DNA from: Nitrososphaerales archaeon TH703
GTDB taxonomy: Archaea > Thermoproteota > Nitrososphaeria > Nitrososphaerales > Nitrososphaeraceae
Direction: 5' to 3'
NCBI GenBank assembly: GCA_014523525.1
Contig: JAATVL010000210.1
Coordinates: forward strand, 1 to 10,728
Length of the DNA: 10,728 nucleotides
Part shown: piece after piece, positions 1 to 5,850 of the stretch
Position numbering within the stretch: the stretch's first letter is position 1
How the letters are laid out: every line of letters begins with the position of its first letter
The notes under the pieces: model-generated
What the model was told of the DNA's origin: nothing
Database searches by the model: none
The model's input: only the letters and a program-made list of their open reading frames with translations
Made by a program: the position numbers and the translations under genes

Positions 1-40
1 GGACTAAGCCATACAGCCATCCCAACTAATAAGCATCTCC

Positions 41-75
41 AAAATAATCAAAAATCGACCAAAATCCACCAAAAA
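41..75. repeat. Phased A-tracts (predicted bent DNA)
   Basis: Runs of four to five A occur at 41-44, 50-54, 61-64 and 71-75, most preceded by CC. Their centres lie about 10 bp apart, one helical turn. Helically phased A-tracts are known to bend DNA, and such bends are common at replication origins and upstream of strong promoters. Which of the two applies here is inference. Confidence 0.6.
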
Positions 76-77
76 TA

Positions 78-109
78 AACAATTCCATGCCTAAACTTTA
101 AAAATTGTT
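78..109. repeat. 7-bp inverted repeat AACAATT/AATTGTT
   Basis: AACAATT at 78-84 is the exact inverse of AATTGTT at 103-109, separated by 18 bp. It lies just beyond the A-tracts in the non-coding end. It could be an operator or an origin element, but a 7-bp match in A+T-rich DNA may also be chance. Confidence 0.35.
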
Positions 110-152
110 CGTTTTCTGTTAACTAACAAAAATACCTCCCCAAAAACCATGG

Positions 153-210
153 TATACTACTAGTAAGCCTATTTTCGTCCTAATACCAGGACTAGGCTAG
201 CCTATACTAC
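153..210 (+). promoter_or_regulatory. Putative promoter/operator region of rightward array
   Basis: TATACTAC occurs at 153-160 and again at 203-210. TATACT resembles a bacterial -10 box, but neither copy has a good TTGACA-like box 17 bp upstream. Between the copies lie a GTCCT/AGGAC hairpin (177-192) and the perfect 12-bp palindrome TAGGCTAGCCTA (193-204), a possible dimeric repressor site. The related octamers AAGCCTAT (165-172) and TAGCCTAT (199-206) add to the repeat structure. The second TATACT lies only 18 bp before the first start codon, so the first copy is the better promoter candidate. Confidence 0.4.
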
Positions 211-225
211 AAAGGATTAAGTCTT

Positions 226-651
226 ATGGCAAAAGTAACACCTCAGGAGTTCGCTGACAATTGGGGGTCTGGTCTGAACAACAATCTCGGCAAAATGAAA
301 CGATCCATCGAACGTATGACAGAAAATCCAATGGAGAAAGCGGTCGCCGCTATTCCTAAAATGGTACAAAATTTTCAGGCTGCCGCCGCCGACGGCAGGA
401 TTGAAGCGGGATTTCGCTCTGTTTCATTTACGGAATGGAAGTCGCGCTTTATTAATACCGGAATTCCCCGCGTTCAACAGTCAATAACTGACGGAAAAAG
501 CAATGTTTCTAAATTTGCTACTGCGCTTTTGGCCTATCAGGATAGTTATCTTGCCGAGCTAAATTCGCGGGTTGTCATGAACCAGAGTGAGGCTCGTCAA
601 AAGATGCTGGATAATTTCGATAAAATGAGCCAGTTTAGGTATCGCAGATGA
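226..651 (+). CDS. Small helical protein, first gene of virion array
   Basis: A protein of 141 residues, mostly predicted helix, rich in Lys/Arg and Ala, with no membrane segment and no catalytic motif. The ATG at 226 follows AAAGGA at 211-216 with a 9-nt gap, an acceptable ribosome binding site. The opening (M-A-K-V-T-P-Q-E-F-A-D-N-W) and the central basic F-x-E-W-K-S-R stretch (residues 68-74) remind me, from memory only, of uncharacterised phage proteins encoded beside structural genes. I know of no assigned function. Its position at the head of the rightward array and its basic charge would fit a nucleic-acid-associated or scaffold-like virion protein, but that is inference. Its stop codon overlaps the next start (ATGA), indicating translational coupling. 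Confidence 0.85.
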   Translation: MAKVTPQEFADNWGSGLNNNLGKMKRSIERMTENPMEKAVAAIPKMVQNFQAAAADGRIEAGFRSVSFTEWKSRFINTGIPRVQQSITDGKSNVSKFATALLAYQDSYLAELNSRVVMNQSEARQKMLDNFDKMSQFRYRR

Positions 652-827
652 ATGAATTAACTCAAGAAGAATTACAAGAAATAGAACGTCGTTCTATTAA
701 GTATAAAGAAGGTTTAATTAGAACCTTATCTAAATATTCGCCAGAGGTAAGGCGAAAATTCTTCATTCCTACTAAATCCCCCGAAGAAAGAGCTATAAGA
801 AAGATGGTAAAAAATGGCAGACCTTGA
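648..827 (+). CDS. 59-residue basic protein, translationally coupled
   Basis: A short open frame that fills the gap between its neighbours. It starts at the ATG of an ATGA overlap with the preceding gene and ends 14 bp inside the following one. The protein begins M-N-E-L-T-Q-E-E-L and ends K-N-G-R-P. Its acidic amphipathic N-terminus is followed by a strongly basic second half, probably all helical. Support for the gene is the exact 4-bp stop/start overlap, the absence of any other frame here and continuous coding of the strand. Function is not recognised. The charge pattern would suit a small nucleic-acid-binding or capsid-lining peptide. Confidence 0.75.
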   Translation: MNELTQEELQEIERRSIKYKEGLIRTLSKYSPEVRRKFFIPTKSPEERAIRKMVKNGRP

Positions 828-1320
828 TTGGACATGGTACGATACAATTGTACTAGGAGCAACTGCTGGCGCTGAATTCGAGGCCTTTCAAGTACAACTC
901 GGAGCCGATACAACACATAACATTCAATATACAAACTTACCGCTTCCCGGACAAATCCCACAAAATGAGAGTTTTCTACTCAAGTCAATTCGCTTTATTT
1001 TGGACTTCACGACGCTTCTTGTAGCAGACGTTACTGATTGGTTCATCTACAGTGTGTACGAAATACGTCTCCAAGATACTGTAAAATATCAAGGCCCGGT
1101 GTCAGAAGCTGTGGCACACTCTGCTTTTAGCGGAGCCTACACCCTCGCAGCCGCCGCTGATAATCAAGCAATTGGTTTACTCGGTACTGGTAAAATGTTT
1201 GAAAAACCATTAGTTCTTAATGGCGGTGATTTCTTTAAGGTACGCTATAAACAAGGCGTTGCTATTGCCGCATCAAGCGAAGTCAAGGTCTGCCTATCCG
1301 GTACTCGTACAGTTAAGTAA
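814..1320 (+). CDS. Beta-rich putative virion protein, pair 1 member A
   Basis: 168 residues with alternating hydrophobic beta-strand patterns and no long helix, signal peptide or enzymatic motif. The layout suggests a small beta-sandwich: a strand-rich N-terminus, a Pro/Gly turn (residues 45-50), N-E-S-F-L-L-K-S-I-R-F (51-61), an Ala-rich middle (98-120), and a C-terminal block F-E-K-P-L-V-L...F-F-K-V-R (129-144) ending in V-C-L-S-G-T-R. The next protein shows the same order of elements, including F-D-P-P-L-E-I near its end, so the two look paralogous. Single jelly-roll capsid, decoration or fibre proteins have this size and look. The ATG lies inside the end of the preceding gene with only a weak ribosome binding site, so coupling is likely. 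A capsid role is inferred from context. Confidence 0.85.
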   Translation: MADLDWTWYDTIVLGATAGAEFEAFQVQLGADTTHNIQYTNLPLPGQIPQNESFLLKSIRFILDFTTLLVADVTDWFIYSVYEIRLQDTVKYQGPVSEAVAHSAFSGAYTLAAAADNQAIGLLGTGKMFEKPLVLNGGDFFKVRYKQGVAIAASSEVKVCLSGTRTVK

Positions 1321-1334
1321 AGGCGGATTAAAAC

Positions 1335-1706
1335 ATGGCAAGACGTGAAAGTTACAGAGCGATTACTGACGTTGTTCTTTTAGCCGGAGGCCAGGGAACA
1401 CTCGAATACACGCCTGGGCCTAACGAAACTTTTCATATAAAGGAGTGGCGTTTTATATCTACAGGAATATTTAATATTATTGATATTCGTAACAGTGAAA
1501 ACTATCATTATACAAATTGCAGCGTAACACACCCCATTTTATCTAGCATGGTTCAAAATCCTGGCAATGCCTTTTTATCTGATAAGATCTTCGATCCACC
1601 ACTAGAAATTAAGCCGCGTATCAATTTTGCAGTCGACGTAATCGACACAAGCGCCGCAGGTAATACAGTAAGGATGCTTCTTATTGGGGAAAAAGAGATT
1701 GGCTAG
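1335..1706 (+). CDS. Beta-rich putative virion protein, pair 1 member B
   Basis: 123 residues, strand-rich. The motif P-G-P-N-E-T-F-H-I-K-E-W-R-F (residues 27-40) and the C-terminal F-D-P-P-L-E-I followed by F-A-V-D-V and R-M-L-L-I-G mirror the same elements in the upstream 168-residue protein. It is therefore probably a shorter paralogue lacking the Ala-rich middle. Start at ATG 1335, preceded by AAGGCGG at 1320-1326. The gap to the previous gene is 14 bp, so they are co-transcribed. Two small related jelly-roll-like proteins side by side recall viruses that build capsids from two single-jelly-roll proteins, but sizes and motifs do not let me name a family. It could also be a decoration or receptor-binding protein. 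Confidence 0.85.
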   Translation: MARRESYRAITDVVLLAGGQGTLEYTPGPNETFHIKEWRFISTGIFNIIDIRNSENYHYTNCSVTHPILSSMVQNPGNAFLSDKIFDPPLEIKPRINFAVDVIDTSAAGNTVRMLLIGEKEIG

Positions 1707-1715
1707 GCTATAAAC

Positions 1716-2171
1716 ATGGGATTTAAATCTCTTTTTCCATTCTTTAATAGAACAGAAGTAGCGCCATCCGAGCCTGATAACAATCCAGACGTAGACAGTA
1801 AATTTACTCGGTCAGTGGCACGACTTGAAGCGGCAAGTAATATTTTAGAAGTCTTTAAGTTTTTGCGCGCCGATTACAACGGAAGACTGCATATTACAAG
1901 CGCTCCGACAGATTTTGAAAACGTCCAATATAGGACAACTGTAACAGTTATCGGTAACGTTGTCGCAGCGCCAGCTAACCCCGACAGACAGACAATTTTT
2001 CTTGCAAATAATGCCGCCTTTGATGTTGGAATATATTTAGTAATTGACACTGTTAACGTATTTTTTGCTGGCCTACTGCCGGGAGATGTGGCACAGTTTT
2101 CAGGATTTACCCAAGCTATTGTCATTAGCTCAACTATCGCTGGCGGCAATATTTTAGTATTTGAGATGTGA
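1716..2171 (+). CDS. Beta-rich putative virion protein, pair 2 member A
   Basis: 151 residues. A short hydrophobic N-terminus (G-F-K-S-L-F-P-F-F) and an acidic/Asn-rich linker (residues 13-30) are followed by a beta-rich domain starting at A-D-Y-N-G-R-L-H-I (52-60). Later elements are an F-L-A-N-N strand-turn (95-99), L-L-P-G-D (120-124) and a terminal N-I-L-V-F-E-M. The ending, L-P-G-D then an I-V-I-S-S strand and a final hydrophobic strand closed by Glu, is shared in outline with the next gene product. C-terminal folds of this sort occur in phage fibre and head-decoration proteins; assignment here is by pattern only. ATG at 1716 with a poor ribosome binding site (TAGG), 9 bp after the previous stop. 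Confidence 0.85.
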   Translation: MGFKSLFPFFNRTEVAPSEPDNNPDVDSKFTRSVARLEAASNILEVFKFLRADYNGRLHITSAPTDFENVQYRTTVTVIGNVVAAPANPDRQTIFLANNAAFDVGIYLVIDTVNVFFAGLLPGDVAQFSGFTQAIVISSTIAGGNILVFEM

Positions 2172-2174
2172 ACT

Positions 2175-2612
2175 ATGTTAAACATAATTCCCGGTAGATT
2201 TTTCAGACTATCGAGCGTAATCGGCGGCGATACAAATTTGAATATAGTAGCGGCCGGTGGTTTGATTAAAATAGGTACAAACTGGTATGTAGAAAAGACA
2301 CCAGACATAACTGCAACCGCAATAAATGCCGCGTTAGCCAATGGCGCAAATATGACGCTTTATACCGTTACTGCGGCAAAGCGCGGCGTTATTTATGCTC
2401 TTAATATCGCAGCAAATAATGTTAATGCTGTTTATGTTCAACACGCTGCCATTACTTTAATTAGCATGACAAATCTTTTGAACGTACCGTATTCATTCTT
2501 GCCGTCAAGACCGTGGATACTACCTTCGGATGCAGGTGAGATAAGAATAAATAACGGCAGCGGCGCTGCAATTCTAGTATCTGCTAATATTTTATTGGCA
2601 GAATACCCTTAA
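2175..2612 (+). CDS. Beta-rich putative virion protein, pair 2 member B
   Basis: 145 residues, strand-rich with Ala/Asn/Gly turns. The core T-L-Y-T-V-T-A-A-K-R-G-V-I-Y (residues 61-74), then V-Y-V-Q, L-P-S-D-A-G-E-I (117-123) and a last strand I-L-L-A-E-Y-P resemble the preceding protein's layout and the general pattern of small virion adhesion or decoration domains. No signal peptide or catalytic residues are seen. ATG at 2175 begins 3 bp after the previous stop, with no strong ribosome binding site, so translation is probably coupled. It closes the run of four short beta-rich genes that I take as the main capsid/surface set; individual roles cannot be separated from sequence. Confidence 0.85.
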   Translation: MLNIIPGRFFRLSSVIGGDTNLNIVAAGGLIKIGTNWYVEKTPDITATAINAALANGANMTLYTVTAAKRGVIYALNIAANNVNAVYVQHAAITLISMTNLLNVPYSFLPSRPWILPSDAGEIRINNGSGAAILVSANILLAEYP

Positions 2613-2618
2613 AAGGAG
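2613..2618 (+). promoter_or_regulatory. Strong ribosome binding site AAGGAG
   Basis: AAGGAG lies 8 nt before a GTG codon and decides that start. It overlaps the region just after the previous stop codon. It stands out because most other genes of this array have weak sites. Confidence 0.7.
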
Positions 2619-2626
2619 CTACCACA

Positions 2627-2824
2627 GTGGACGGTCTTCAAGGTATTCTAAAGCGAAGCGTAGTACTATCAATTGCGGTTACTGCCGGCGTTTTAGTAGC
2701 CGCTGGTTATCAGATGGCGACAGTGCAGGTACTGGACGAGCCAACTAAATATTTACTTTTATCGCTGGCGACCTATTGGTTAGGCGTGTTAACTCCTGTT
2801 CCACAGAAACTGAACGGAAAGTAA
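2627..2824 (+). CDS. Small two-helix membrane protein (GTG start)
   Basis: 65 residues with two hydrophobic segments, about residues 11-28 (S-V-V-L-S-I-A-V-T-A-G-V-L-V-A-A-G-Y) and 42-58 (Y-L-L-L-S-L-A-T-Y-W-L-G-V-L-T-P-V), joined by a short polar loop with a basic C-terminal tail. The start is GTG at 2627, preceded by AAGGAG (2613-2618) with an 8-nt gap, the best ribosome binding site in the rightward array, which suggests high expression. Candidates are a holin-like lysis protein, a virion membrane protein, or a capsid protein of the kind found in spindle-shaped viruses, which also carry two hydrophobic helices. The sequence does not decide. No endolysin partner is seen. Confidence 0.8.
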   Translation: MDGLQGILKRSVVLSIAVTAGVLVAAGYQMATVQVLDEPTKYLLLSLATYWLGVLTPVPQKLNGK

Positions 2825-2827
2825 ATA

Positions 2828-3040
2828 ATGACAGATCAACCATTTTCTCCCTTCTCACCGTCGATGATTGATGAATTAAGACGTCAATATAACGATCGCA
2901 CGGCACAATATGAATTACTTGAGAAATCACTTAGGGCTGAATTAATGACAAAAGAAAACTACGACTTACGGAAATCAGATTTAGATGAAACTATCAGAAA
3001 ACTTGAGAAGATTGACAGAGAATTCCATATTTTAGGATAA
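2828..3040 (+). CDS. Small coiled-coil protein
   Basis: 70 residues. A Pro/Phe-rich start (F-S-P-F-S-P-S) leads into one long charged helix from about residue 13 to 66, with Leu/Ile/Tyr at heptad-like spacing, so a coiled-coil dimer or trimer is likely. No membrane segment or enzyme motif. ATG at 2828 follows the previous stop by 3 bp; GGAAAG (2815-2820) is a modest ribosome binding site. It sits between a membrane protein and the large coiled-coil/helical protein and might be an assembly partner of the latter, or a chaperone or scaffold. Function is not recognised. Confidence 0.8.
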   Translation: MTDQPFSPFSPSMIDELRRQYNDRTAQYELLEKSLRAELMTKENYDLRKSDLDETIRKLEKIDREFHILG

Positions 3041-3047
3041 CTATTTA

Positions 3048-5654
3048 ATGCTAGCTCCGCGTGGTGTTCCATTACCGTCATCTGCTGGATTAAAGCCAGG
3101 AACGTCTGTTTATAACCCGGTAGCAAATTTTGTTACCGGTGTTTCTAATATCATAAAAGTTGCTTCAAGCGCCGTAAATAGTTTTGTTTCGGCTGCGACA
3201 ACTCCGGCAAAATCAAATCTTGCTGTATACAATCCTTCGACAATACCATATACGCCGCCTATTCAATTATCAGGATTATACGGCTATAACACGCAACCAA
3301 CGGCTCAAATTTCTCAAATTACCTCACAATATACAACGCCAATTGTTAGTTATAATTACGCGCCCCCTACTAATCAACCAATTTCTGTAATTGTAAATCC
3401 ACAACCAATTACAATTAATGTACCTGGAGCGCAGGCTCCTGTTTTTGGTCCAGTTTTACCCGCAATTGAAAACGCGCTTTCTCCATTTATTGCCGCCATG
3501 GGACAGGTAATTAATCCAATTGTCAGAATTGCTAATACACTTACAAATGGTGAATTAAATAAAGTTTCCTCTGAAACAAATCGTATTATTTACGCTGCCG
3601 AACAAAATTTACGGGATATGATAGGCGGCGCAAGAACTGACTTACAACGGCAGATTGACGCAGCAAACCGGTCAACTTCTGATCAGATACGTAATATTTC
3701 TATTCAAGTTGAAGATGCAAAACGTTCACTGGGTCCTGAATTTGTCGCATATAAGGCAAAAACAGAAGGTACTTTAACTCGTTTATCAGACGAGTTAGCG
3801 CGTTACGGTATTCGAGCTAATGAAGTGCAGCGAGAAATAACGCGGCAATATGAGGATATACAAGATCAGATAAAACGTACACAAGATGAAGCAAATAAAG
3901 ACTTATTTGTAAAAATAGGTGAATTATTATCGAACGTAAATGGTCTATTTGCCAGTGACTTTAATATCTTTAACGCGAAGGGAACGAAAGCAGTCGATGC
4001 AATAGCCGACAAAGTATATCAAGGCGCTAAAGGTACGATTGATAGTTATCAAAGGCTATTGGATGATTTACGTCTAGGTAAAATCACCAATATGACTGAC
4101 TTCCTAAATCGTATTGAATTGGCAGGCGGCAATAGTAAAATTTTATTCTCCATTACAAATATTGTATCAATATTTGCTATCATAACTAAAGCTGTAACAG
4201 CATCAAGTGAGGCGTGGATAGAACGTATTGACCAATTAGCTGAAGCGGAATATAAGACCACACTAATCGGTGCAAATGATTATATTGATGCTGAATATCG
4301 TGCACCTAGCAAAGTAAAATTTCTGACAGAACAGCTATACAGATTAGGATTAAACGACGAAAATATCGACCTGCTTAGGCGTTTATCGCTTAATTACCTG
4401 ACCATAGAACAAATTGTCGCAGCAGAAAACAGAGGAGACCTGTCAAGCGGCGAAGCTGCATTTTATTATAAGATGCTAAAAATTGACGGACAAGCCGTAG
4501 AAATTATCCGAAAACTAGGCAAAATAATACCGCCAGTGCAGGATATTATTACAATGGCTGTTCGCGAAGTTTTTAATCCTTCGCAGCGAAAACAGCTTAC
4601 CCTTGATGCAGATTTACCGGAAGATTTTGTAAAATGGGCGCAAAAACAAGGTTTATCAGGCGAGTGGGCTGGTAATTATTGGGCGGCTCATTGGCAGCTA
4701 CCTTCTCCGCAGCAAGTATTTGATATGTTACATAGGCGTAAAGCTGATGCAAGGCTTGCCAATGTTAATGAGGATTTTGTCAATGATTATCTTAAGGCGA
4801 ATGATTACGCTCCGGTGTGGCGTGAAAAATTATCGGCAATTTCATATAATACATTGGCGCGTGTCGACATACGCCGTATGTATAAAGCTGGCGTCCTTGA
4901 TGATGAAATAATGCATATAAAACATCTTGCCCTGGGTATGACAGAACAAGATGCTAATTTTTTGGATGATTATACAAGGCGAACTAGTTTACCAGAGGAT
5001 GAAACAGATTTAGATAAAATAAAATCGCGTATAGAAAAATTGCTTGAAGGAAGATTTATTGCCGGGGCAATTGATGAAAATACGCTGCGTTCGTATATGC
5101 AATTGATAGGAAAGTCTAATGAATACATTAATCAAGCCGTCCCATTATTTGCTATGGAGAAACACATTGCAGGCCTTGAGAATGAAGCAGAAAATATCAA
5201 ACAGCGGTCTATATCCGCAATTATTTCTGCTAGACAGCGCGGTAATATCTCGCGTACACTTGCCAAACGAAATTTGCTTACCCTGGGGTTATCCGAATTA
5301 CAAGCTGAACAGTCAATTATTTATGCCGATTTGCAATATACGATCAAGGTAAAAGAAAAAGCGCAGGACGTTTACCAAAGGCAATACGCCCTGCATAACA
5401 TGCAAGCAAAAGAATTTAGAACGGCGTTACAGGGGTATGAGTTTTCAACTGAAGAAATAGATAGAGCGTTACTAGAAGCTGAGTTATTGCGAGCAGATAA
5501 AACGAAAAAGTTACCTCAGTCTCAGCTAGACGATTTAGTGAATAGCGAAGTAATAACAGTAGCACAATATACAGAAGAACTAAGACGGCAAGGATTAAAT
5601 AGTCAATCAGTAACATGGCTGGCGCTCCTTAAAGAAAAGGAAAAGGCTCAATAA
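3048..5654 (+). CDS. Large 868-residue virion-associated helical-repeat protein
   Basis: The largest gene, about a quarter of the window. Regions: residues 1-135 are rich in Pro, Asn, Thr and Tyr and probably extended; 165-295 form long charged helices with coiled-coil character; 365-384 is a hydrophobic stretch (I-L-F-S-I-T-N-I-V-S-I-F-A-I-I-T) that could cross or enter a membrane; 420-868 is all-helical with a degenerate repeat of the form R-x-L-x-x-x-G-x-[IL]-[ST]-x-x-[EQ]-A-x-x-x-L-x-x-L-G-L (units near 427-490, 605-645, 727-760, 822-860). The segment Y-W-A-A-H-W-Q-L-P-S-P (544-554) plus M-L-H-R is a distinctive motif that I believe recurs in uncharacterised phage structural proteins, from memory. 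Start ATG at 3048 after AGGA (3035-3038). Tail, spike, tape-measure-like or genome-delivery roles are all possible; none is proven. Confidence 0.9.
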   Translation: MLAPRGVPLPSSAGLKPGTSVYNPVANFVTGVSNIIKVASSAVNSFVSAATTPAKSNLAVYNPSTIPYTPPIQLSGLYGYNTQPTAQISQITSQYTTPIVSYNYAPPTNQPISVIVNPQPITINVPGAQAPVFGPVLPAIENALSPFIAAMGQVINPIVRIANTLTNGELNKVSSETNRIIYAAEQNLRDMIGGARTDLQRQIDAANRSTSDQIRNISIQVEDAKRSLGPEFVAYKAKTEGTLTRLSDELARYGIRANEVQREITRQYEDIQDQIKRTQDEANKDLFVKIGELLSNVNGLFASDFNIFNAKGTKAVDAIADKVYQGAKGTIDSYQRLLDDLRLGKITNMTDFLNRIELAGGNSKILFSITNIVSIFAIITKAVTASSEAWIERIDQLAEAEYKTTLIGANDYIDAEYRAPSKVKFLTEQLYRLGLNDENIDLLRRLSLNYLTIEQIVAAENRGDLSSGEAAFYYKMLKIDGQAVEIIRKLGKIIPPVQDIITMAVREVFNPSQRKQLTLDADLPEDFVKWAQKQGLSGEWAGNYWAAHWQLPSPQQVFDMLHRRKADARLANVNEDFVNDYLKANDYAPVWREKLSAISYNTLARVDIRRMYKAGVLDDEIMHIKHLALGMTEQDANFLDDYTRRTSLPEDETDLDKIKSRIEKLLEGRFIAGAIDENTLRSYMQLIGKSNEYINQAVPLFAMEKHIAGLENEAENIKQRSISAIISARQRGNISRTLAKRNLLTLGLSELQAEQSIIYADLQYTIKVKEKAQDVYQRQYALHNMQAKEFRTALQGYEFSTEEIDRALLEAELLRADKTKKLPQSQLDDLVNSEVITVAQYTEELRRQGLNSQSVTWLALLKEKEKAQ
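3117..3139 (+). repeat. Near-perfect 23-bp palindrome inside large gene
   Basis: Arms beginning CCGGTA and ending TACCGG pair over 11 positions with a single G-T wobble (3123 with 3133). The element sits 70 bp inside the large structural gene and encodes part of its N-terminus. It could be an RNA hairpin or a protein-binding site, or chance within codons. Confidence 0.4.
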
Positions 5655-5655
5655 C

Positions 5656-5850
5656 ATGGAAAGTGAAAAGAAACTACTTAAAAGATTAGTTGAAGCTACT
5701 CAAAAACAACCAAAAGGCGAAAGCGCTGAGCAACAAAATACTGAGCAAAATCAAGCTACTGAGGATAAGGCTGGCGATACTTTCAAACTTAAGACTATCG
5801 ATGAGATAATCAAGGAGAATGAAAGAACTAATCCAAGCTATAAGGAGTAA
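5656..5850 (+). CDS. Small charged, probably disordered protein
   Basis: 64 residues, dominated by Lys, Glu, Gln, Asn and Thr: a basic helix (K-K-L-L-K-R-L-V-E-A), a Gln/Glu/Ala-rich low-complexity middle (residues 16-38) and a charged C-terminus. No hydrophobic core is evident, so it is probably disordered, perhaps a scaffold or linker. ATG at 5656 starts one base after the previous stop, with AAAAGG at 5640-5645 as ribosome binding site. The last 23 bp overlap the 3' end of the convergent polymerase gene on the other strand. Tight coupling to the upstream gene is the main support that it is real. Confidence 0.75.
   Translation: MESEKKLLKRLVEATQKQPKGESAEQQNTEQNQATEDKAGDTFKLKTIDEIIKENERTNPSYKE

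Larger units (their letters stand above)
1..225. other. Left non-coding end with A-tracts and repeats
   Basis: No convincing reading frame occurs before the first gene. The stretch is A+T rich and holds regularly spaced A-tracts (41-75), a 7-bp inverted repeat (78-84 with 103-109), two copies of TATACTAC 50 bp apart, a GTCCT/AGGAC hairpin (177-192) and a 12-bp palindrome (193-204). As the upstream end of the rightward array it probably carries its promoter, and possibly a replication origin or genome terminus. No extended inverted repeat matches the other end of the window. Confidence 0.7.

Noticed and set aside
662..961. Leftward 99-codon open frame
   Set aside because: It lies opposite the 59-residue and 168-residue rightward genes, has no ribosome binding site and no protein-like pattern.
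1874..2341. Leftward 155-codon open frame with hydrophobic stretches
   Set aside because: It is antisense across two well-supported rightward genes; the hydrophobic look comes from the reverse of their beta-rich codons.
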